A stretch of DNA of 64,000 nt from Ornithodoros turicata (taxonomy: Eukaryota > Arthropoda > Arachnida > Ixodida > Argasidae): positions 1,178,001 to 1,242,000 of the forward strand of contig NW_026999326.1 in assembly GCF_037126465.1 (NCBI RefSeq), in the 5' to 3' direction. The stretch's first letter is position 1, and every line of letters begins with the position of its first letter. Position numbers and translations under genes: made by a program. The notes below the pieces were generated by a model. It did not search any database. It saw only the letters and a program-made list of their open reading frames with translations, and had not been told where the DNA came from. Of this stretch, positions 10,563-22,971 are shown piece after piece.

Positions 10563-10806
10563 AAGAGGGGGAGGGAGCGTAAGGATTCGGTCTTCCGAGA
10601 GAAGACGACGAGGAGTGAAGGGAAGACGACGAGAAAGAAGTGGACAGGAGGATTCCGATCTCAACGGAACGACTGGCAGCCGCTTGATCGGCACTGCATG
10701 GGACTTGATGATGGATTTTTGTCGTTAATTTAAGCGTGGTGGGAAAGTAAACTTGTTCCTAAACGTTCCGTCTCAGGTCTCAAGGAGTTGATTACAAGAA
10801 CCTCAC
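10563..10806 (+). repeat. polypurine tract and 3' LTR
   Basis: The purine tract AAGAGGGGGAGGGAGC (10563-10578) would prime plus-strand DNA synthesis. The 228-bp LTR 10579-10806 runs from GTAAGGATTCGG to AACCTCAC and has no SINE, so it shows the uninterrupted LTR structure. Confidence 0.85.
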
Positions 10807-11265
10807 GGTATCGCTTTCAGTAAGTACAACACTCCTCATAGCAGTTACCATTCGTGTTGGGAAAGCATGCTGAAGTTTGCTCAGGCAGCGCGTCCAGAAC
10901 TATGAGTCAGGTTCATAGAGAGCACCTGGTGAGAGGGACAGCAACAGTGTCCAGTGAAGACTCTCTAGGAATTTTGCGCATGTTTGGGGGTCACACCTTT
11001 TAATAGTTTTGATGGAAAGTAGGGTGTGTGAAACACTGACTTCTGGTGGATGAATTCTTGTTATTTACCCTTATGAAAAATAGAGGCTAGGTTCTATAGA
11101 AGTTATATAGAAAACTGTGGATAAGGTGGTTTAAAAGTCCATTGGAGGTATATACAACTTTTATCTACTTTTAATATAGTTCCTTTCAATAAATAGCCAC
11201 CACTTCGTATAGAAAGTAAATAGAGAAAAAGAGACAGATTCTAAAGAAATTGGTTAGAAAAGATA
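10807..11265. other. AT-rich flank, no gene
   Basis: No coding signal. The last 35 bases (TCTAAAGAAATTGGTTAGAA) match units of the tandem repeat at 12300-12475, so they are probably the left remainder of that array, split by the element at 11266-12292. Confidence 0.5.
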
Positions 11266-12292
11266 CACTGTTAGAAAAAAGGTATTAATAAGGTATAATA
11301 ACGTGCTCTTATACATCTTTTATATCTTCTGCTTCAGATATATAACTTTGGAGGGTATAGAAGAGGTACAGGTTTCCTATTTATACCTCCAACCCTTCTC
11401 AAGGGTACGAAAGAGATATAAAGGAGGGCTAACGTACCATATTTATACCTCATCACCACGCGTACATATCCAGTACCAGGAATAGGTCACCAGGCTATGC
11501 TTTTCACGGTATATAGATGAGGCTGCTTATATACCTTCTATTTCTTTATACCTTTGTGTTTTTTATACCTTTACTTCCGCAACGTGCTGTATCACATCAT
11601 TATTATTTTTTTCTTGAGACGGTATCAGCTATGTTAAACGGATATTTAACGAAGAAACACAGACATCAGTACAGTACTATCTAAATCCACATGGTTAGTT
11701 TATGGCTGCATAAAATCTTCATTGCTGGAATGTTGAATCTAGATGTCCTCACCCTTAGGGTTGCGTACCAGACGAAGGCTGCTCTACAGTTTGTCCAGTC
11801 GCCACCAGTGTATCAGTATACGTTGCTCTGTAAATGTCTATCTATCTCGCGATACATCGTGATACACACTTGATGACTGCGCAGAGCGATCTTGCTCCAT
11901 GAAAATTTGCTTTAGTTTTTAACTCCACATCTTTTTTTTTTCTTACATGCGGAGTAACGTGCACGAGCTTTTCGTCCGACTTCGCAACCATATGCTTTTG
12001 CGTGCGCGCGCGTGTGTGTGTGTGTGTCAAAAACTTTTCTTTCCTCCAAAGGTGATTTTTCTAGTTTCCTCCTCTAAAAATGCCTATGCCTAGGTGTGAT
12101 TTAACACAATGATGGCACTCGTGCAGACCCTCACAGGGGTATAGAGCTATACCCCTAAAGGTGTGGCATTATATCCCTTTGTTGAGGACTATTTTTTATA
12201 CCTGTAACCGAGGTATAAAATAATACCTAGGAAGGGCTAAGTTATTGAGCAAGCAATCTATACCTCTAAAGGTATAGATTTTTCTCTGAGTG
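11266..12292. mobile_element. non-autonomous DNA element with AGGTATA repeats
   Basis: The left end reads CACTGTTAGAAAAAAGGTAT and the right end, complemented, CACTCAGAGAAAAATCTATA: imperfect inverted termini starting CACT. Both subterminal regions hold many copies of AGGTATA/TATACCT. The dinucleotide TA lies on each side (11264-11265, 12293-12294). CACT termini with dense subterminal repeats are typical of the CACTA/EnSpm superfamily, so this is probably a MITE of that kind. It contains a TG microsatellite at 12001-12028 and no transposase. Confidence 0.5.
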
Positions 12293-12299
12293 TATACAG

Positions 12300-12475
12300 A
12301 TATTAAAAGAAATTGGGTAGAAATTATATAGATATATTAGAAAAATTGGATAGAAATTATATAGATATATTAGAAAAATTGGATAGAAATTATATACATA
12401 TATTCAAAGAAATTGGTTCAAAATGATATACACATATTCTAAAGAAATTGGTTAGAAAAGATCTACACACTCTCC
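12300..12475. repeat. 33-bp tandem repeat, about five units
   Basis: Units start at ATTGG near 12312, 12345, 12378, 12412 and 12446; the first two are nearly identical and later ones diverge. The core is GATAGAAATTATATAGATAT. The array is AT-rich and non-coding, and related units reappear left of 11266. Confidence 0.8.
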
Positions 12476-13745
12476 TTCCATTGTCCGCCCACCTGTTCTG
12501 TACTAATGCATTCCATAAGGGCTAAAAACAGCATATTTGAAACACTGCACACCTCACTGCACATTTGAGGCGATGGCTTTTTTTGCACAAATGTTTATTC
12601 TTTCAAGAGTACACGGATTGACATGACTAGGTGGCAGACGTGCTACCTTCTCTTTCTATTGCACATCACTTGGGACGCACTTCTTGATTTCCTGCACAGT
12701 TAAGAGCATCGACGCAAGAGATTTTTTGATCGGTGCCACAGCAGTTGCAAATTTGCTTGAGGTATAATCTGAAAACAGAAGTAATAAAATGTAGGCAATT
12801 AACAAACAGGGCTAAGGAGGCTGGGACATACAGGTAAATGCTTCGTATACAGCTGAATTGAGGCGGAACCACCTGCACAGTAAGTCTATGGGAGATTTTC
12901 ATGTGTATGGTTCACATGAACCACGCAAGGAATACATGCCAGTAGCTGTCCTGGTCCGTTAGACCTGCTTTTCTATTTAAATTCAGCAACGCCCAATGAT
13001 TTTTGCGAAATGTCGTAATTTATATTATTTTGAACAAGTCGCGTCTTGTAAGTCCCGCCATCAAGTGATCAAACCTTGTGAAGCAAAAGTACCGAAACCA
13101 TCACAGGGACATCCTTGCACATTAAAAATTGTGTGATCCTCTTGACAAGAGCTCCACATCTCCTGGTCCGCAAAGAAAAGGTTTCTTACCGCTGCAAAGA
13201 ATACTGCTGTGTTACTGCGCTTTCGTGTATTGCCCCAGATTCAGAGTTATTGCATGTTCTTTACCTTAGACCAACACGTCATGCGTTACATAAAAATTTC
13301 TATGGCTTTTGTAACTCATGCCAACGAAAATAGTCCATACACTTATGAAGAATGATGCCCCATAACAGCAGAGAAGGTTAGAGTAGCTATATCCCAGTCT
13401 CTTTTTTCTAGCATAACTCGGTATATTGTAAATAAAGGGGCCAAAAGAGCCAAAAGCATTTTCAACTGCATCCAAGTTTAGCAACAACCAGTGCGATGTA
13501 AAGGAGAAAAATATGGCATCCAAGTGCAAGAACAGGGACTATGAAACAGATAAGATGGGTAGTTGGGGAACACATTTTGACAGCTCACTGCACGTGCATT
13601 TAATATGCACCTAATATGTGACTCTAATGTGCACTTTCTTACGTCTTTGACTGCCCAGTTTGTTTCCCCTTATCGCTAGGAGGGGAGAAGTTGAGAGTTC
13701 TTGGACGGGTGTGTTGATCTGACATGGGATGAACAATTGGTGACC
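12476..13745. other. no gene recognised
   Basis: Only short frames on both strands. A minus-strand frame at 13266-13529 is cysteine- and aromatic-rich without a domain I know. I see no inverted or tandem repeats of note. Confidence 0.35.
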
Positions 13746-14036
13746 TTTATGTACTCCCCGCAGGGGGCACCGGCTTCGGCTGGTGTTTGGTGAGTGGCGC
13801 CACCACGGACCCCAGCCCCCAGTCCTAAGGTGTTATCCGTACCGTGCCGAGGGGATGAAAGGCGAAGGGTAGAAGCCTTGAACGGTGGCGGTCGGGGTCT
13901 TGGTCAAACCCCGGCTTTCCCCAGTTTCCCGGCTTTCCCGGCTTACCCCGGTTTTCCTTCAAACTCCGGGACCTTCCCACATGTATGAATGTGAAGTGTG
14001 GGTGACCAATGGGAACATTCATTTCCTTAACCTCTT

Positions 14037-15255
14037 ATGGTAAAACATTCTTCTCCTTCCTTGATCGCGGGCGGAAAGCGTCCGCGGACCGAAGTTTTCA
14101 AACAGGTGTTCGACACCTTCCAAGCTAAATACATAGTTGTCAGTAGTGTGAGCACTGATACTGAGAAAAGCACTCCACTAGGGAGAATGTCGCCGTTCTT
14201 TATTGAGAAGGCGGTGGCATCCCTGTCAAAGAATGTGACCGAAATCAAGCGCCTTAGATCGGGTGACTTGCTTCTAAAATGCACCTCGGAAGCCGACTGT
14301 GAGCGCTTACTGAATACACAGCAAATGCTCGGAGTCAACATAACATCAACCTTGCACAGGACTCTTAATACTTGCCGTGGTGTGGTGTCGCTGGTAGAAC
14401 TCATCGATGTTCCTTCAGCAGAGATTCTGGAAAATCTAAAAAAACCAGAAGGTGATTGATGTAAAGAAAATTAAAATCAGGAAAAACAATGAATATATAA
14501 CGACACGCAACACAATTCTCACGTTCGACTGCCCGACTCTACCAGAAAGACTGAAGGTAGGATATCTGACTGCCGAAGTGCGGCCATATATTCCTAACCC
14601 ACTTAGATGTTTTAAATGTAACCGCTTTGGTCATCCTTCCGATGCGTGCAGAGGGTCTGCATGCTGTGCTCGCTGCAGCAAACAGGACCACAACTGCAAA
14701 GAGTGCGGAGGGCCTGATCACTGCGTTAACTGCTCAGGTGACCACCCTTCGTACTCTAGGTCTTGCCCAAAGTGGAAGTTTGTGAAAGAGGTTATGCACA
14801 TCAAAGTTACACAGAAACTAAGCTATCCAGAAGCCAGGAAGAAGGCATCTCCCTTCCTGTTCCAGAAATCCTTTTCATCCGTCGTTAAAGAGAAACCAAG
14901 GATGATTTCATGTGCAACACAGACAGAAAAGTCAACACAAAGTGAAGAAACACATACGCCTCTTCCTCAAACACCACCTCCCGTAACAGTAACAAAAGTT
15001 TCGCAATCCTCTTCCGTGGCGTCATTTTCACAGACGCCGCCTTCGTCATCGCAAACTGTGGAGGCAAGCTCCATGGAATGCGATGACGACACGATCTCGC
15101 AAGGCTCTTTTACGAGCGTGAGCTCACAAACACAAAGGAAGCCTAAGAGCAGTATGTCTGGGAGCGGCTCACTCCCCGATATAACAGCTAAGGAACTTGC
15201 GGCTGCGCGGATGAAAACTCCGAGGCAGCCCCTAATGCCCCCAAAGAAGAAATAA
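14037..15255 (+). pseudogene. LINE ORF1, nucleic-acid-binding protein
   Basis: Two frames joined by a single shift in the A-run near 14438. The first 140 residues start MVKHSSPSLIAGGKRPRTEV and form a fold without obvious motifs. The second frame holds three cysteine motifs in a row, CFKCNRFGHPSDAC, CARCSKQDHNCKEC and CVNCSGDHPSYSRSC, then a Ser/Thr/Gln-rich tail ending in PLMPPKKK. ORF1 proteins of this type bind the element RNA. The TAA stop overlaps the ORF2 ATG (TAATG, 15253-15257), suggesting ORF2 was made by termination and re-initiation. Confidence 0.85.
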
Positions 15256-18200
15256 TGAAAGGTTCTTTACACAGTACACTCTTTCCAATGACGGAGACGC
15301 CTCTTGGGCACACCTTTTTCATTTTCTATGCTATGGCGATCCTTCAGTGGAATTGTCGAGGGCTCCTCACTAATCTTGATGATGTCAATGATCTTTCGGA
15401 CAGGTATGATACACTCTGTTTTGCACTACAAGAGACTTATCTTAAACCACAACAGATACATACACTCCGGAGATGGAACCTGTTCCGAAACGATCGGGTT
15501 GATGAAACACGTACATCTGGAGGTGTTGCTATCCTTACACCAAAAACCCTCCCTACAAAGCACCTTCCACTGAAAACAGCACCTGAGGCAGTTGCCGTTC
15601 AAATATGTCTTCAGGGGGTCATAACTGTATGTTCTTTATACCTACCACCATCAGCTGTGGTAGACCAGAACACACTGGAAACTTTAATTGACGAGCTCCC
15701 ACCGCCTTTCCTCTTACTGGGAGATTTTAATGCCCATAACTGTTTATGGGGCAGCTCGAGAGTCGACAGGCGAGGAAAAATGCCGGAAAAGATATTACTT
15801 TCTAGAGCTATCTGTCTTCTTAACAAAGGAAGTCCCACTTATGTAGGTAGCGCTAGTCAGTCTTTCTCCGCTATCGACCTCTCTTTGTGCAGCCCATCAG
15901 TGTTTCAAACCATTGACTGGGCAGTTGACCAGAATCCTCGGGGTAGCGATCATTTTCCTGTAGTTCTGAAAGTGCATAATGCCCCAACCACCCTAGGTAC
16001 ACGTCCACGCCGGTGGAAACTGTCACAGGCTGATTGGAATCTCTTCAAGGAAGAAGCCAATCTCCTAACACCATCTTTCCAAGGGTTAAGTATAGAAGAT
16101 GTCAATAATCTTATTACGGACACCATTATAAATGCTGCTCAACAGTCCATCCCACAAACATCCGGTAGCCTTCCTAAGCGCTCCAAGCCTTGGTGGACAA
16201 GCGACTGCGAGACTACACGCAAAGAACAAAATCGGGCGGGAGGGGGGGGGGGGGCGTTTCGAAGGCGCCCCACCACACCAAACTTAGTCGCATTCAGGAA
16301 GGCACGTGCAAAAGCACGCTGGACACGAAGACAGGCAAAAAAAGAATCCTGGGAAAGTTGTGTATCTTATTTGAATTGTAACACTCCTTCAAAACTTATA
16401 TGGGACAGGTTAAGGAAAATCAAAGGAGACTACACGAGTTTCTCTGTCCCATTACTGCAGGTAAATGGCGTAGTTTGTCAGAATTTGGAAGAGCAGGCCG
16501 ATGCCCCTGGGGAACATATGCAACATGTATCCAGCTCAGCTCACTATAGCAGGGATTTTTTGAAAATAAAATCGTCTGCTGAGAAACAGACTATTCCAGG
16601 TGAGGGCGGTGACAAGTACCCATACAATTCACTCTTTACAATGACTGAGCTACAAAGGGCTCTGTCATCCAGTATAGTTACAGCCCCAGGTCCTGATCGC
16701 ATTACCTGCTCCATGATCCAGCATTTATCATCCACATCTTTAGAATCCCTTCTTGATTTCTTTAATCTTGTCTGGCGAGACGGTGGTCTTCCGTCTGGCT
16801 GGAAGGTGGCAACCGTTGTCCCACTGTTAAAACCTGGAAAACACTGCACAAACCCCTCCAGTTATCGACCCATAGCACTCACATGTTGCCTAGGGAAAAC
16901 TTTTGAGCGCATGGTTAATGATCGCCTGATGTATTTCCTTGAGGAAAATAAATGCCTAGATAAATTCCAGAGTGGCTTCAGAGCTGCGTGCTCGTCAACA
17001 GGTCATCTGTTGCGGCTAGAGACTGCCATCAGGGAAGCATTTGTCCGAAGGCAGCATTGTGTGCCCGCATTTTTCGACATTGAAAAGGCCTATGATACCG
17101 CCTGGAGGTATGGTATTCTGCAGGATCTGCACACTCTGGGAATAAGCGGCCGCATGTTTCGCTGTATTGCCAATTTCCTCCAAGGACCATTATTCCGGGT
17201 CCAGGTTGGATCGACACTTTCTCGCCCATTCATACAAGAGAACGGTGTACCTCAAGGATCCGTCCTAAGTGTAACTCTATTCATTGTAAAGATGAACTCC
17301 ATAACAAGTGCCATTCCTCCTTCAGTCAGGCATTCACTGTATGTAGATGACGTTCAAATTTCTTGTTCCTCTTCCAGCGTTGCTAGGTGCGAACGTCAAC
17401 TCCAACTCACAATAAACAAGTTGGTCAAATGGTCGCACGAAAATGGTTTCAAGTTTTCTCCAGAAAAGACAGTATGCGTCTCTTTCTCTAGGGTTCGGGG
17501 AGTGTTTCCCGAACCAACACTTAAAATGGGCAGCCACGACATTAACGTAAAGCCTGAGCATAAATTCCTTGGACTTATATTTGACCGGAAATTGACTTTT
17601 CTTCCTCACCTCAAACACCTCAAGGTAAAGGCCATTAAATCTCTAAATCTTCTGAAGGTGCTTTCTCACCGATCCTGGGGCGCAAATCGTGACACACTTA
17701 AGATAATAATTGGGTGTTTACGTCGCGAGACAACTGAGATCATGAGCGACGCCACAGCGGTCGGTCTGTGGATTGCTTTTGCCCACCTGAGGGTTCTTTA
17801 ACGTGCGATGAAAGCTCATCACACGGCACCCCGTATTTAACGTCCCTCGCGGAAGACTGCGTGTGTAAGCAACTTGTACCCTGCCACCAAGTTGCTGGCG
17901 TCCTCGGCCGGGTTCGAACCCGCGATCTCGGGATCAGAAGGCGCACACGCTACCGAACACACTTAAGAAGATCTACGTCTCCACTGTTCTTTCCAAATTG
18001 GATTATGGGTGTGCTGTGTATGGTTCAGCACGGCCATCTAACTCAAAATCCTCGATCCAATACACCACCAAGGACTGCGTTTAGTACTCGGAGCATTCAG
18101 AACTTCTCCGATACAAAGTCTATACATAGAAGCGAATCAGTGGTCTTTAGAGAGACGTAGGTTTTACCTCGCTGCTTCATATGCACTTAGAATCAGGGGT

Positions 18201-19306
18201 CACCCCGAGAACCCAGCATATCAATGTGTGAAAGATACACAATTCAGACAGCACTTCTTGAACAGACCTTCAGCTGTGCCTTCTTTTAGCGTTAGAATGT
18301 CACAAGCAGTCGAACACTATGGCTTTCCAGAATACAACTCTATGATTCTTGAGACAACTAAGAAAATCTCTCCATGGCAGCCCCCTCCAAAATGCAACGT
18401 ATCCCTTTCCAGATACAACAAGCGTGATACTGCTAACACTGTACTCCAGCAGGAATTTGAGGTGTTAAAGGATAGCTTTGGCAGCCAGTAGAGTTGTACA
18501 CTGATGGCTCAAAGACCGTTTCTAGGGTATCGTGCGCTATGGTCACTGGCACAGTTACAAGGTCACATCGCTTGAAAGTCACCATGTCTGTTTTCACAGC
18601 AGAAGTGTATGCCATCATTTTAGCCCTCAATTATATTTTACAAAAGCGTATCAAATCATCGGTCATATGCACAGATTCTTTGAGTTCCTTACAGACTGTC
18701 TGTAGCATTCATAGCACAAAAGATCCTATAGTTCATCGTGCAAGGAGCCTAGCAAACACTATAGCTAACAGGGCTTATCCGTTACTGTTCTGCTGGGTAC
18801 CCAGCCATGTTGGGATACCCGGAAACGAAAAGGCCGATCGAGCAGCTGCGGCTGCCCTAACAAAAGATATAACGCCATTCGACATTCCATCAAAAGATCT
18901 CAGGCTATGTTTAAAAAGCAGCATTAGCAGACACTGTCAAAGCTTTTGGGACCAACAGATAAGTAACAAATTGCACACTATAAAGCCTAAGATAGGTCCT
19001 CCTCCATCTACATCCAATCGACTGTATGAGGTGCTACTTTGTCGGCTCCGCTTGGGGCACACCTACTTAACACATGGATATCTCCTACGTGAAGAAGACC
19101 CTCCTGAATGCAGTCACTGTGGGGAACTTCTCTCAATCCTCCATATACTCATTGTATGCCCAGCATATCAGCATCTTCGTGAAAGACATTTTGTTTTATT
19201 CTATAGAAACTTCTTACCACTCCACCCGGCGCTTTTGCTGGGCGATGAAAGTTTCGTACCTTTTGGAAAGATCTATATGTTTTTTTTAAATATACCGGAT
19301 TTTTAA
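15255..19306 (+). pseudogene. LINE ORF2: endonuclease, RT, RNase H
   Basis: From residue about 27 an APE-type endonuclease shows QWNCRG, ALQETYL, LLLGDFNAHN, SAIDLS and GSDHFPVV, all expected catalytic blocks. RT follows, with motif A FFDIEKAYDTAW (about residue 607), motif B GVPQGSVLS and motif C YVDD (about residue 695). A run of 13 G (16242-16254) is translated in frame as Gly and is probably an expansion. A SINE splits the gene at 17703. After it the frame continues KIYVSTVLSKLDYGCAVYG, shifts near 18055 and 18488, and ends with RNase H (YTDGSK, AEVYAI, CTDSLSSL, PSHVGIPGNEKAD) and CSHCGELLSILHILIVC. It would nick target DNA and prime cDNA synthesis there. Confidence 0.9.
17704..17956 (-). 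mobile_element. second tRNA-derived SINE, inside LINE ORF2
   Basis: On the minus strand it begins GGTAGCGTGTGCGCC and has a B box GGTTCGAACCC, then a body with CATCGCACGTTAAAGAACCC and a short AATTATTAT tail. Perfect 12-bp target duplications ACACACTTAAGA lie at 17692-17703 and 17957-17968. The A-box end looks truncated. The body differs from the SINE at 6101, so this is another family; I recall closely similar sequence from tick genomes. Despite the B box it is not a tRNA gene. Confidence 0.85.
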
Positions 19307-21983
19307 AGGATCTGCGATTTTAATTACTAACCCTGCACTTAAGAGTTTTAGTAAACACACAAATTTTACGTAGATAAAACTTATAGTAGTATTTGGCGCA
19401 TTATGGCCTGAGTAGCTAGTGCGCCAGAAAAAAACCAAATCAAATCAAACATTTATGTACTGATCTAGACATGCTGACGCGAGAAAGTCGGGCGTCGGAA
19501 ATCAGGACCTGAATATGTTGCTATAGATCCAGCTCTGGTCAGTAGCAAATATGTGTCGTCCACGCTGCTCATACTGCAGTCTGTAGAAGTGCAGCAGTGC
19601 TACTGGTCATCAAAAACAAGTGGAAGGCTGAGCCTGGGCTAGTTGACAACCAACAAGAGGGAAAGCATGTGCAGACATGTACGTTTGTATCCTCTGTGTG
19701 TGGGATCATACCAACATGTCTGCATATGCTTATTTTACTGTATTCGCTAACAACAGTGCACTTTTAGGGACAAAGGTAATGAATAATGCTGCATACCGAG
19801 AATCGCATCCAGCCTCTTTCTGTCGAGACCTGGTTTGGTCGGAGCTCCCTTTTTCACACTGGATGCAGACCCGTACAACGGGTGTCCCTGAAGTTCCTCT
19901 ACTGAGAAAAGTAACCTCGTGAGGTTACGAGCAAATTTGCATGGGTTGCCTTGAAAGGTGTTGTGGAGCCTGTCGAGTACAGTCTTGCAACGAGGACTCC
20001 ATGTCCGATGTCCTCCTGAAAGGTACCAAATATTCCAGAGAATAAGGAGCGCACTTGTACCCAACACCTCATTGCAAAACAGTGGAGAAAAATATTCATT
20101 CATTATATGAACACCCTTGTTTGGCAATGCAGGCAAGCGCCATGCATGCAGAAATCCCATAGCATGCTATGCCTCAACTTGAGCGAAACAACCAAAAACA
20201 GATAATACACGGGAACCTCAAACCACCTGAAATAGGCTTGTTTTTTGCCTAGTTTGAGCTTTCTGTGTCATCCCTTCTTGGTTGTTTCGCTCAAGATCAG
20301 CCCAACAACGTCACGTGTATCCTGCGAATAAACGTTCCTAAAAATTTGAAAGGCGACAGAGCTACACCATTGTACTAGTGCAAACGTACTTACTTCGGGT
20401 TTTTCTACCCCTTGGTGCTGGATCTTATCGATCATATTCTCGAGCCGCTTCACCATCTTCGCAACTTCTACAAAAATATGGTGCATGTTGGGGATAATGA
20501 ACCCTCTACTGAAATATGATAATGGTAGAACATCATCTCAATCATGTGGCTGAGCAGCCATCATACCATGTCTGTTCTCGTTCTGTTCAACGCGGGTCTC
20601 GAGCTCAGTGACTTCCTTCCGAAGACGTTTCACTTCCGCTTAATGCGTACAGCACTCGGCACCCTTTGGTTGAAATGAACATTGAATGAAATGATCATTC
20701 CAGCTCAGACGTCCCAACGGTGTTGTTCGACCAACGTCGATTTCCGAGAAAAAAATATACGATGTTGGGACATGAGTGAACATGTGAATGAACATGCACC
20801 AGAAAAACATATTTTTTCCCAACGCAGTGTAGAACGGTCGTAGGGCGGGCTCGAATGTCGGTTCTGGGCGAAAAACACGGGTGCGCTTTGGCGCTTGTGG
20901 ATGGAATACGGCTATACATAAATAAAAAAAATCGAATTAGGTATTTTAAGGAAGGATAGTGTCGTCTCTAACATCTTCTGTACCCCAAGCGATCAACGCA
21001 TTAAAACATATCGGACAAGCAAAGTCAGCGCACATTGTACAAAGTTCGGAATTTTGTTCCTTAACAACGGTTGGCTAAAATCAGCTGTATATATTTTTCT
21101 CTGATAGAAAAATACCAATACATTGCACAGAAAAATATCTGAGGTCATGTGACATATGGTTCATTTTCTAAAAAACTGCGAACTTGGCCTTTTGAGCTGA
21201 TATCGGCAAATTCAGCGTGCGAAACGCGCGTGACGAATTTTTAAAGTTGCCACAGTACGAGAAACATGAAATGGCGCGGAGCCCTCCTTCGCGACATCCA
21301 GCGGCGTCACAAGTGATCTTTTAGAGCGTGTGTTTGTGTTTCTTTTTGTTTTGTTTTTTCGTGTCGAAGGAATGAAAGCACCAAACACAAGCTTCGGACG
21401 TTTGAGCTGAAATGTCGCAATACAATTGCACCATGCCAGGGGTCTTAGTATGTGCACACAGAGAACTGTCATGAAGAAGCAGTAGATTTGTTGACAGGGA
21501 AAAGAATGAACAGGCGTAGTAACAGAGGCTAACAGAGCACAGAGGAGAAATTGAAAAGGAAGCTTCACTGGAGACCACGGTATTCTAACCCGCTTTCCAT
21601 TGTTCTCCACTGGCGGTACTGCTGGGTGCTGCTGTCCACCTGCTACTGACTGTTCTGCCAGCTCTGCCCGTACTTTTTACATTTTCTTGTGATCGCCCGG
21701 TAGTGCAAGGGACAGGGATAAAAATTTATTTGTTTATTGCTACATATCCATATGCCAGAGGCACACCGTTGGGTTTGCAATACATTATCTGCACAGTGAT
21801 AGTATATATGACAGAATAAGAATAATTAAAAAAGGTAGATGGACACACAACATGGGAAGTACATTAACCATGTAAGTGACATACAGATGCCTGCACATGA
21901 CACCTTAAGCAAAAGGCATAACACACCAACACCAAACGTGTAAGACACACACATAATTGACACAATAAATTAACTCAATTTGA

Positions 21984-22971
21984 ACACACGTAACATGAAA
22001 AACGGTTAGGAGCAACTAATATTTATTCGAACAAGAACTTTCGTGCAAGAGACTGCACTTCTTCAGGTTACACAACTAAGTGCGACACGAGTATATATAC
22101 CAAGTGAACAGATACAATAAAACAGGTTTCCAGAACTAAATAAACACAAAACAACCAGACAGTAATACAATGCATCACGTGAGCAACCGTCACATAAGAA
22201 TCAGGAAAGAGAAGGTGTACGGGTAAATGAGACATTCGGAGAATTGGGGTTCAAAAGATTTGGTGGTGAAAAAACGGGGGCACAGGTGGATGTCTAGCCG
22301 TGTACGAGGGGAACACAGCTTTTGTTGAACTGCGTGGGAAGGTACGGAATTGCAATGGACAGGTGTGTATCCATGTCATGGATACACACCTGTCCATTGC
22401 AATTCTGGAATCTGGCTACACTACCGATTGCAAACGCAAAAATCGCGAGTCCTTCTTCATTTCTAAATTTTCTTCCTTAAACCACGGGGACTAAACGTTC
22501 ATGGCGGCCCTCTGCAGTTGTCCAACCCATCATCCAGCTAAGCTACTCCATTCACCTTCTGTTCTTAGCATTCTTAGCTCCATTTTCCCTTCAGCCCATA
22601 AGGTCACCCGTACCTTCCCACGCAGTTCAACAAAAGCTGTGTTCCCCTCGTACACGGCTAGACATCCACCTGTGCCCCCGTTTTTTCACCACCAAATCTT
22701 TTGAACCCCAATTCTCCGAATGTCTCATTTACCCGTACACCTTCTCTTTCCTGATTCTTATGTGACGGTTACTCACGTGATGCATTGTATTACTGTCTGG
22801 TTGTTTTATGTTTACTTAGTTCTGGAAACCTCTTTTATTGTATCTGTTCACTTGGTATATATACTCGTGTCGTACTTAGTTGTGTAACCTGAAGAAGTGC
22901 AGTCTCTTGCACGAAAGTTCTTGTTCGAATAAATATTAGTTGCTCCTAACCGTTTTTCATGTTACGTGTGT
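21984..22971. mobile_element. head-to-head pair of truncated Penelope-like elements
   Basis: Two arms of about 365 bp (21984-22345 and 22610-22971) are inverted copies. At the centre a 59-bp palindrome (29-bp arms, one base between, 22347-22405) marks the joint. Rightward from the joint the plus strand encodes the end of a GIY-YIG endonuclease (HLSIAILESGYTT, KNRESFFISKFSSLN), then a 3' untranslated region, a hairpin CTGAAGA...GAAAG (22889-22920) and a 45-base end. The left copy starts at the same point but lacks 264 bases. Both 3' ends face outward. No target duplication was confirmed. Confidence 0.7.
22889..22920 (+). ncRNA. PLE 3' hairpin, hammerhead-like, of the 22-kb pair
   Basis: CTGAAGA, stem GTGCA/TGCAC with loop GTCTCT, then GAAAGTTC. 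An inverted copy lies at 22035-22066 in the left arm. CTGANGA and GAAA are both present, so this one keeps the core. Confidence 0.45.

Larger units (their letters stand above)
5978..10806 (+). mobile_element. Ty3/gypsy LTR retrotransposon, defective
   Basis: A 4.8-kb LTR element in plus orientation. Related terminal repeats lie at 5978-6562 and 10579-10806, a primer-binding site begins with TGG five bases after the 5' LTR, and a polypurine tract directly precedes the 3' LTR. Gag, zinc knuckle, aspartic protease and integrase are recognisable in that order, but reverse transcriptase and nearly all of RNase H are missing. The coding region has several frameshifts. A SINE sits in the 5' LTR and a palindromic DNA transposon in gag, so the element is old. 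No convincing target-site duplication was found around it. Confidence 0.9.
13756..19451 (+). mobile_element. full-length RNase H-bearing LINE (I/Jockey group)
   Basis: A 5.7-kb non-LTR retrotransposon bounded by the 10-bp direct repeat TTTATGTACT (13746-13755 and 19452-19461). It starts with a GC-rich leader (CCCCGCAGGGGGCACCGGC). ORF1 with three CCHC knuckles follows, then ORF2 with endonuclease, RT, RNase H and a CCHC-like end, and an A-rich tail ending in AAATCAAATCAAAC. The order ORF1-EN-RT-RNH is that of the I clade and relatives. It is inactive: one frameshift in ORF1, at least two in ORF2, and a SINE inside ORF2. The retained target duplication and nearly intact frames make it the youngest long LINE in the window. 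Confidence 0.9.

Noticed and set aside
13794..14022. proline-rich small ORFs
   Set aside because: They lie in the GC-rich leader of the LINE and show repetitive codons; untranslated region is more likely.
14539..15067. minus-strand 60-codon frames
   Set aside because: Shadows of LINE ORF1.
20695..21610. minus-strand frames in the BEN intron
   Set aside because: Overlapping frames of low complexity without splice borders or known motifs.
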